A DNA stretch of 64,000 nucleotides, from NCBI RefSeq assembly GCF_041647995.1, contig NZ_JARRIB010000001.1, forward strand, positions 310,001 to 374,000, read 5' to 3'. The notes beneath the pieces were generated by a model. It made no database searches. It was not told the origin of the DNA and worked only from the letters and a program-made list of their open reading frames with translations. A program made the translations under genes and the position numbers. Of the stretch, positions 58,804 to 64,000 are shown one piece after another. The DNA comes from Pyrococcus kukulkanii. GTDB taxonomy: Archaea > Methanobacteriota_B > Thermococci > Thermococcales > Thermococcaceae. The first letter of the stretch is position 1, and the number at the start of each line of letters is the position of its first letter.

Positions 58804-59940
58804 ATGAAAAAGCTTTACGAGTTGCACCTCCTAACCTCAGCCCTGAGGATTGTGGGTGATGCCATAGAAAGCGTTGCCCTACCTTGGAGTCTATTAAACA
58901 GGACAAATTCTCTCCTGAGCATAGGAGGCTTTGCACTGTTCTCGCATCTTCCCTGGGTTATCCTTCCACCAATCTTGGGGAGAACCCTCGATAAAACCAA
59001 GAGAAAGGTTAAGGTTGCATTCTTGGCCCTTCTCCTTCAAGGAGCACTCGCCCTAGCTATAATTCCACTATCATCAAATCTAATTGCCTTCTACCTGATA
59101 ATATCTGGAATTTCTGCCCTGGACATCCTCCACCGCTATTATGGGCTTTCCTTGATAGCGTCGATGACCTTAAGGGAGGAGGAACTCCAAAGGCTCAACT
59201 CAACGCTGGCCACCGTTGGAAATATAACGTCGTTAATAGCCTTTCCACTCGCAGGCTTTCTCTCCCTAAAGCTCGGGATAAAGGCCATGGCAATTGACTC
59301 CCTGCTCCTCACGATCGGTGCGCTCTCATTGATACCCTTCCTCAACCTTGAAGTGGGTAAGAGGGAAGCTGAAAGCCATGAAACCGTGAAATTTAATAGG
59401 AAGCTCGTCTTTGGAATCCTCACTGCAGTTCTAGTGTTTAACTTCGCGCTTGGATCCGCTAGAATATTCATATTCTCCAACCTAAGAAGGATTAAAGAGG
59501 GAGAGCTACTGTATGGAGTGCTAAAATCTGTAACAACCCTTGGCAGTCTAATTGGAGTGTCCGCGTTAGCATATATAACTCACAGGAGAAGTGTAGGAGT
59601 AAGTAGGCCTCTCCTGCTCGGGGTTGTGCTTCAAAGTTTAGCCTTGGCAATGCTCGGCTTTCCAATGTTAGCGGTTTTGTCGCTTTCCGTGTTCATCCTG
59701 GGGCTGGGAGGAGAGATGTTAAACGTTTCACTCGACAGCATAATGCAGAAGTACGTTCCGCTCGAAAAGCTTGGAACAATTAGGGGGATTTTTGATGCCA
59801 TTGCAACCCTAATAATTCCGATCTCACAAATTTTGGTGGCGTGGCTTATAGAGGGAGGAGTTCCCCAGGAAGTTCTATCACTAAGCCTCGGAGCCTTAGC
59901 TATAGCTTCAGGAATCTGGATGTATAGGATAATTAAATAG
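58804..59940 (+). CDS. Major facilitator superfamily transporter
   Basis: A 378-residue membrane protein with about 11-12 segments. Loop 2-3 shows GRTLDKTKRKVKVAFLALLL, a degenerate MFS A-motif, and the loop 8-9 has EKLGTIRGIFDAIATL. Probably an exporter; substrate unknown. An in-frame GTG two codons upstream is an alternative start. Another MFS-like gene begins at 63213. Confidence 0.85.
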   Translation: MKKLYELHLLTSALRIVGDAIESVALPWSLLNRTNSLLSIGGFALFSHLPWVILPPILGRTLDKTKRKVKVAFLALLLQGALALAIIPLSSNLIAFYLIISGISALDILHRYYGLSLIASMTLREEELQRLNSTLATVGNITSLIAFPLAGFLSLKLGIKAMAIDSLLLTIGALSLIPFLNLEVGKREAESHETVKFNRKLVFGILTAVLVFNFALGSARIFIFSNLRRIKEGELLYGVLKSVTTLGSLIGVSALAYITHRRSVGVSRPLLLGVVLQSLALAMLGFPMLAVLSLSVFILGLGGEMLNVSLDSIMQKYVPLEKLGTIRGIFDAIATLIIPISQILVAWLIEGGVPQEVLSLSLGALAIASGIWMYRIIK

Positions 59941-59982
59941 CTCACCTTTTATACAGGATCTCCAAATCACTATGGGGGTATT

Positions 59983-60744
59983 ATGTTGGTAAGGAAGGCT
60001 ACACCCAGAGATAGACCATTTGTCGAGGAAACTGCAAGACTAACGTGGAACGGTGAAGACTACCTAGCTAGAGTCTTCGAGAAGTGGCTCAAAGATGAAC
60101 ACTTCTATGTTTTGGAGCTTAATGGAAGAGTAATAGGAACGGCCAAGCTTACCTTTCTGCCTGAAAGGGTTGGTTGGCTTGAGGGTCTAAGAGTCCACCC
60201 TAACTACAGGGGCAGGGGGTATGGGAGAGAGCTTCATAACTTCATGCTTGAGCTTGGCGAAAAGCTTGCAACAGAAGGAAAAATTGAAGCTTTAGAGTTC
60301 TCTACGTGCTTTCTAAACAAGGAAAGCATTGCAATGGCCAAGAAAGATGGATTTAAAGTAGTTGCCCGCTTCTACTATATCCAAAAGATCCTCATTCATG
60401 ATGATATCCCAGAGAAAACCAAAATAGATCCCTCTGATGAGCTGGACATACCATATAGCTGGATGTTCCTGCACAACTGTAGGGAGAGCAGGAAATGGCT
60501 GAACAGAAAGGCCGTGATTAGAAAGTACCACGGCCTCAAGTTTTTGTATCCGCCGACGAATATGAATGAGCCCACTTTTACACCTTTCGAGCTTTCTCTC
60601 GAAGCTATTGAATCACTCCTCCCCGCCATAAGCTTTGAGACTGAGAAAATTGGCTACGACAGCATTGATATCATGCTACCCAAGGATAAGGGAGAACTGA
60701 TAGAAGGAGCCAGACGTTCTGGTGTTCAGGAAAAGCTTGTTTAG
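59983..60744 (+). CDS. GNAT acetyltransferase with C-terminal extension
   Basis: A 253-residue protein. Residues 1-135 are a GNAT domain; the acetyl-CoA loop is GLRVHPNYRGRGYGRELHNF. The remaining 110 residues form an additional domain with no known motif, ending IDIMLPKDKGELIEGARRSG. GGGGGTATT precedes the ATG. Related in layout to the protein at 62207, though the extension differs. Confidence 0.87.
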   Translation: MLVRKATPRDRPFVEETARLTWNGEDYLARVFEKWLKDEHFYVLELNGRVIGTAKLTFLPERVGWLEGLRVHPNYRGRGYGRELHNFMLELGEKLATEGKIEALEFSTCFLNKESIAMAKKDGFKVVARFYYIQKILIHDDIPEKTKIDPSDELDIPYSWMFLHNCRESRKWLNRKAVIRKYHGLKFLYPPTNMNEPTFTPFELSLEAIESLLPAISFETEKIGYDSIDIMLPKDKGELIEGARRSGVQEKLV

Positions 60745-60753
60745 GTGTTTGGA

Positions 60754-61785
60754 ATGGATGATAGGCTCAGAAGTGCTGCGAGGCGCATAATCCGAGACTC
60801 TGCGCTCGTTGGAAAAGACGAAACGGTGCTGATAATCCACGGGATGCACAACAGAGACTTTGCCGGCCTGTTAGCGGAGGAGACCATGCGTATCGGCGCG
60901 TTCCCTCTCGTATGGAGCTTCGACGACTCCCTGATAAGCGATTTTCCTGAAAGGCCCCCAAAGGGTCTCGAAGCAATAATCAAGAGGGCTGACGTCGTGG
61001 TATGGCTCTCCCAGTACACGGCCGTTGATAATCTTCCCGAAAAGGTTCGGAGAAGAGTGTTTTCCTTCTGGGACGCCGTCTACAGCCTCCTGCAGGAGGA
61101 GAAGGTTCCCACACTCCTCGTGAACCTCCCATCACCAATGTGGCTTGAGGAGAATGGGATAGACCCTGATGAGTACCTCTGCGAGTTCGCCTCCGCGGTA
61201 AGCGTGGACTACGCCCAGATGCGCCAGCTCGGGATTAAGCTCATGGGGTGGCTCAGCGGAGCGAAGGAAGTTCTCATAACAGACGGAAACGGCACGCGGC
61301 TTAGGTTCAGCATCGAGGGAAGGGAGCCAGGCCTTGAGGACGGGACTCTCCGCGACTGCCGGCTGGAGCGGAGGGAGTGTGAAGTGGAAATTCCAGCAGG
61401 AGAGGTCTACATCGCACCAGTAGAGAGCTCCGCCTTCGGGAGGCTCGTACTTCCACACGATGGCCTTGAGCTGGAGTTTCGCGCCGGCAGGGTCGTCTCG
61501 GTGAGTGGTAAAAGAGCAAGCGAGCTCAGGGATAGGCTTAAAACTCCGGGGGGCAATGTGATAGCGGAGTTCGGAATCGGGCTGAATCCCGGAGTTAGAC
61601 CTCTCAGCCTCAGGATCTTCGACGAAAAGGCCCTCGGGACGGTGCACGTGGCGGTGGGCCACAACCTGCACCTCGGGGGAGCAAACGAGTCAGAGATACA
61701 CATTGATTTCATCCTGCTGGAGCCGACAGTGCTCGTAGACGGGAAGATGTTGATGGAAAGAGGAGTAATAAAGGAACAGGAGTAA
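60754..61785 (+). CDS. M29-type aminopeptidase
   Basis: A 343-residue metallo-aminopeptidase of the thermophilic M29 (aminopeptidase T) family: VLIIHGMHNRDFAGLLAEET, then GDGTRLR-like DGNGTRLRFSIEGREPG, AGEVYIAPVESSAFGRLVLP and IAEFGIGLNPGVRP, with VAVGHNLHLGGANESEIHID containing metal ligands. The gene is GC-rich: the 60 bases from 61141 have 34 G/C, against 22 in the 60 bases from 60301 next door. AGGTG precedes the ATG. Likely acquired from a higher-GC relative such as Thermococcus. Confidence 0.85.
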   Translation: MDDRLRSAARRIIRDSALVGKDETVLIIHGMHNRDFAGLLAEETMRIGAFPLVWSFDDSLISDFPERPPKGLEAIIKRADVVVWLSQYTAVDNLPEKVRRRVFSFWDAVYSLLQEEKVPTLLVNLPSPMWLEENGIDPDEYLCEFASAVSVDYAQMRQLGIKLMGWLSGAKEVLITDGNGTRLRFSIEGREPGLEDGTLRDCRLERRECEVEIPAGEVYIAPVESSAFGRLVLPHDGLELEFRAGRVVSVSGKRASELRDRLKTPGGNVIAEFGIGLNPGVRPLSLRIFDEKALGTVHVAVGHNLHLGGANESEIHIDFILLEPTVLVDGKMLMERGVIKEQE

Positions 61786-62150
61786 TAAAAGAACGGGCCA
61801 CGTTAGCAAGATGATACCTGCCACAGTTATAGAAGAGAGACCGAGGCCTACTTCAACCATCTCCCTTTCCTACGAAAGGGAGCTGCTTCAAGAAGAACAT
61901 GGCTCTCCTCGCGCGAGAGCTGTTTCTGGATAGAGGAGCTCTTCCTGAGGCCGGAGTTCAGTAGATATTGGAGGAGCTTTGTGAGAATCACCAAGATAGG
62001 CCCTATCCGGGACGGGAAAACTTATGCTTATTTACACCAAAATGAAGGAAAAGGAAAGATGGTTATTCTATGAACTTCTCTATTTTTTCTACAGGAAATT
62101 TAAGGTTTCACTTTTTCTTATATTTGGTACCTTATTTTCCCAAAATATGG
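61786..62150 (+). other. No intact gene; decayed coding remnant
   Basis: The sequence after the aminopeptidase stays fairly GC-rich up to about 62030. Protein-like stretches in changing frames, such as LLQPSPFPTKGSCFKKNMAL and FLRPEFSRYWRSFVRITKIG, suggest a broken gene imported together with the aminopeptidase. I cannot name the family. The last 120 bases are AT-rich and look like intergenic sequence. Confidence 0.35.
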
Positions 62151-62206
62151 GAAAAAATGAAAAATGATTTAATGCATCAGGACACACCTATTCGGAGGTG
62201 AGGCTC

Positions 62207-63220
62207 ATGAAGATATTCCAAGTGACCAGAGAAAATCTCTCAGATTTTCAGGATCTCTACGTTGAATTCTTCCGCGAGCTCCGGGGAAAGCAGGGATGGG
62301 GCTTTAATGAGGGGGAGTTAAAGAGGGAGGCGAAAGAATACTTCGAGAGGGGAGACCTAATATTCATAGCGTACAAGGACGAACCTGCTGGATTTATAAG
62401 GTTATCTTCCAGAGAAGGCTGCTACTGGATTGAAGAGCTCTTCGTAAAGCCAAAATTCCGAGGACAAGGGATAGGAAAGGCATTAGTGAAACGAGCTGAG
62501 GAAGAAGTTAAAAAGCACGATGACGCACTTTACCTCTACGTCCTCCCCCAGGATAAAGATGCCATTGCGTTTTGGAAAAAGATGGGATATAGGATAGTGA
62601 ACACGATAGAATTAATGAAAGATCTCAGCGATGAAAAAGTTCCTCTCAGGACAATAGAGATCCTGGGGGAGGAGTTCAAGATATTCAAGTGGAACAGGGA
62701 GAAGTATACAAGGGAAGAACTTGAATTCCTAGATTTACTAGAGGATTTCTACTCCAAGGGAGGAACCAAGGAAGAGTTTATATCAATCGTCAGCAGGGGC
62801 TTAAAGGAGTGGCTCTATGGATTAGAGGAGTGCGAAAGAGTACTTAAGGAATTTGATACACCAATAACTCCAAGGGAGCTATGGCTTTATTTAAATGCCG
62901 AGACCATTGAAAAAGATAGGTACACCCCTAAGGAGATACTCTCAAACCGATATCTCCTTCTTCATGAAATTGAGGAGATAAAGTGTCTAAAGGAGAGGGG
63001 ACTAAAGATTAGTAGGGAGGTAATAATTAATAACCCATGGATAGTATATGAATGCCATTTAAAAGCTATGGAAGCCGAACTGAAGGTGGCTAATGAAGAG
63101 TGGAGGAAAAAGAGACTTAAAGACCTAGGAAAATATCTTAAACAGCCTCTTCCTAAGGATTTGAAAGAGAAAATTGAAGGACTAATAAACAAATATAAAG
63201 CTTATAAACCGGATGTATGA
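62207..63220 (+). CDS. GNAT acetyltransferase with helical C-terminal domain
   Basis: A 337-residue protein: N-terminal GNAT domain with acetyl-CoA loop LFVKPKFRGQGIGKALVKRA, ending near residue 145, then about 190 residues of charged helices (REELEFLDLLEDFYSKGGTK, ELWLYLNAETIEKDRYTPKE). A strong GGAGGTGAG supports the ATG at 62207. Acceptor substrate unknown. It overlaps the start of the next membrane-protein gene by 8 nt. Confidence 0.85.
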   Translation: MKIFQVTRENLSDFQDLYVEFFRELRGKQGWGFNEGELKREAKEYFERGDLIFIAYKDEPAGFIRLSSREGCYWIEELFVKPKFRGQGIGKALVKRAEEEVKKHDDALYLYVLPQDKDAIAFWKKMGYRIVNTIELMKDLSDEKVPLRTIEILGEEFKIFKWNREKYTREELEFLDLLEDFYSKGGTKEEFISIVSRGLKEWLYGLEECERVLKEFDTPITPRELWLYLNAETIEKDRYTPKEILSNRYLLLHEIEEIKCLKERGLKISREVIINNPWIVYECHLKAMEAELKVANEEWRKKRLKDLGKYLKQPLPKDLKEKIEGLINKYKAYKPDV

Positions 63221-64000
63221 AAAAGCCTTCACAATGCGCTGGAGTGAAATACCCAAGGGTGCTAAGGCGTACATGATATATCATGCACTCATAGAGCCCC
63301 AATTGATCGCTTGGCTACTCCTTCCCCTCTACATGATGCTCACGGGCTACAGCGTTCTCGACGTTGGAGTGCTCTTCACTCTGGTCAACGTAGCCCTAAT
63401 CCCAGCGACGTACATCATAGGCCGGGCATTCAATAGGTGGGACATCAAGAAAGGATTAATGGTGATAGATGCCCTCGATGGGATAGCTTACATATTTTAC
63501 GGCCTAGCCCAAGGAGCTTATGCTTCAATAATGCTCTTCCTCGGCAGGCTAATAGAAAAAGTGTCAACTATCCTATACCCACTTTACAGGGCGTACGAGC
63601 AGATAATATATCCGGAAGATAAATATGAGGAAATATTCGCGTGGCACCTGAGGATACCGGAAATCAGCAGGTTAATCTCCTATCCAATCCTGGGTTACAT
63701 CTTTGGATACGTATTCTTTAAGCCTGAATACTATCGAATGGCCTTCATGATCTTCGGCCTACTTTCAATCCCAACGATCCTCTACATCCATCTCTTCCTG
63801 CCCTCAGTAGGAAGGGAGGAGAGAATACAGCCGGAAGGATTTAAGTTCAGGGTTGGGGAGTTTAAGCTACTATTGCTTTTTGAAGCCCTGTTTACCCTAT
63901 CTTGGGCCCTTGCCCCCACCTTTGTCTTGATAAACTACGTTGTCTTCACGTTACACAAGACAATCTTTGAGGTTACCCTGATAGAGTGTGCGAACAGCAT
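63213..64000 (+). CDS. MFS-like membrane transporter, cut by the window end
   Basis: The frame is open from the ATG at 63213 (MYEKAFTMRWSEIPKGAKAY) to the end of the window, at least 262 codons, with about seven hydrophobic segments, for example LIAWLLLPLYMMLTGYSVLD and PEISRLISYPILGYIFGYVF. The layout resembles major facilitator transporters. A second in-frame ATG at 63234 is possible, but the first overlaps the previous stop codon as in a coupled pair. The C-terminal part lies outside the window. Confidence 0.8.
   Translation, partial: MYEKAFTMRWSEIPKGAKAYMIYHALIEPQLIAWLLLPLYMMLTGYSVLDVGVLFTLVNVALIPATYIIGRAFNRWDIKKGLMVIDALDGIAYIFYGLAQGAYASIMLFLGRLIEKVSTILYPLYRAYEQIIYPEDKYEEIFAWHLRIPEISRLISYPILGYIFGYVFFKPEYYRMAFMIFGLLSIPTILYIHLFLPSVGREERIQPEGFKFRVGEFKLLLLFEALFTLSWALAPTFVLINYVVFTLHKTIFEVTLIECANS

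Noticed and set aside
1-64000. CRISPR array
   Set aside because: No regularly spaced direct repeats of 28-30 bp were seen anywhere in the window.

Overview
The window is chromosomal DNA of a hyperthermophilic euryarchaeon of the order Thermococcales, almost certainly a Pyrococcus. The evidence is an archaeal gene set: eIF2-gamma, Taw1/TYW1, archaeal DnaG, an HMfB-type histone, SRP54, an archaeal GluRS and PfpI protease. It also carries DUF257 proteins (a family I know essentially from Pyrococcus), BRE/TATA promoters, Lys/Glu-rich proteins, GC-rich stable RNAs in an AT-rich background, and C/D-box guide RNAs with 12-nt guides. I cannot assign the species from sequence alone.

Layout. 1-4.5 kb: an unrecognised protein of a family met again at 32.6 kb, a C/D sRNA, the tRNA thiolase TtuA with a small Gly-Gly-ended partner, pyroglutamyl peptidase and a DEXX-box ATPase. 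4.5-8.1 kb: a glycosyltransferase pseudogene disrupted by a miniature IS200/IS605-like element, then a PadR-SdpI-YbjQ-YhfC gene set. 8.1-13.6 kb: class I fumarase in two subunits, then a patchy accessory region with decayed toxin-antitoxin pairs, an intact HicBA pair, an IS-derived element holding a GC-rich structured RNA candidate, and a duplicated transporter/UPF0175 segment. 13.5-26 kb: informational and envelope housekeeping genes (gltX, tRNA-Val, a PRT-type regulator, Lrp regulators, SRP54, tmk, sugar nucleotidyltransferase, dnaG, histone). 26-31 kb: CitG-like protein, a surface protein with LGE repeats, pfpI, taw1, eIF2-gamma and a PIN nuclease. 31.4-37 kb: an accessory block with a two-gene cassette of unknown function, an HTH-metalloprotease plus PIN-like toxin pair and an ATPase pseudogene. 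37-47 kb: proC (frameshifted), two DUF257 genes with a zinc dehydrogenase, a BMP-type nucleoside ABC importer, aspartate racemase-like protein, phosphatase and phosphoesterase. 47.2-47.5 kb: 5S rRNA and tRNA-Asp. 47.5-64 kb: HemK-like methyltransferase, transporters, another C/D sRNA, several pseudogenes, peptidases, a DEXX-box ATPase, two GNAT acetyltransferases, a GC-rich M29 aminopeptidase, and an MFS protein cut by the window end.

The most interesting items are the unnamed protein family at both 0.1 kb and 32.6 kb (a possible PD-(D/E)XK-like C-terminal region attached to variable N-termini, once in a two-gene cassette), the three C/D sRNAs, the four IS200/IS605-derived remnants (two of which look able to make RNA), and the duplicated and decaying toxin-antitoxin locus. 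Many genes carry single-nucleotide frameshifts; some may be sequencing errors, but several pseudogenes have two or more independent lesions.
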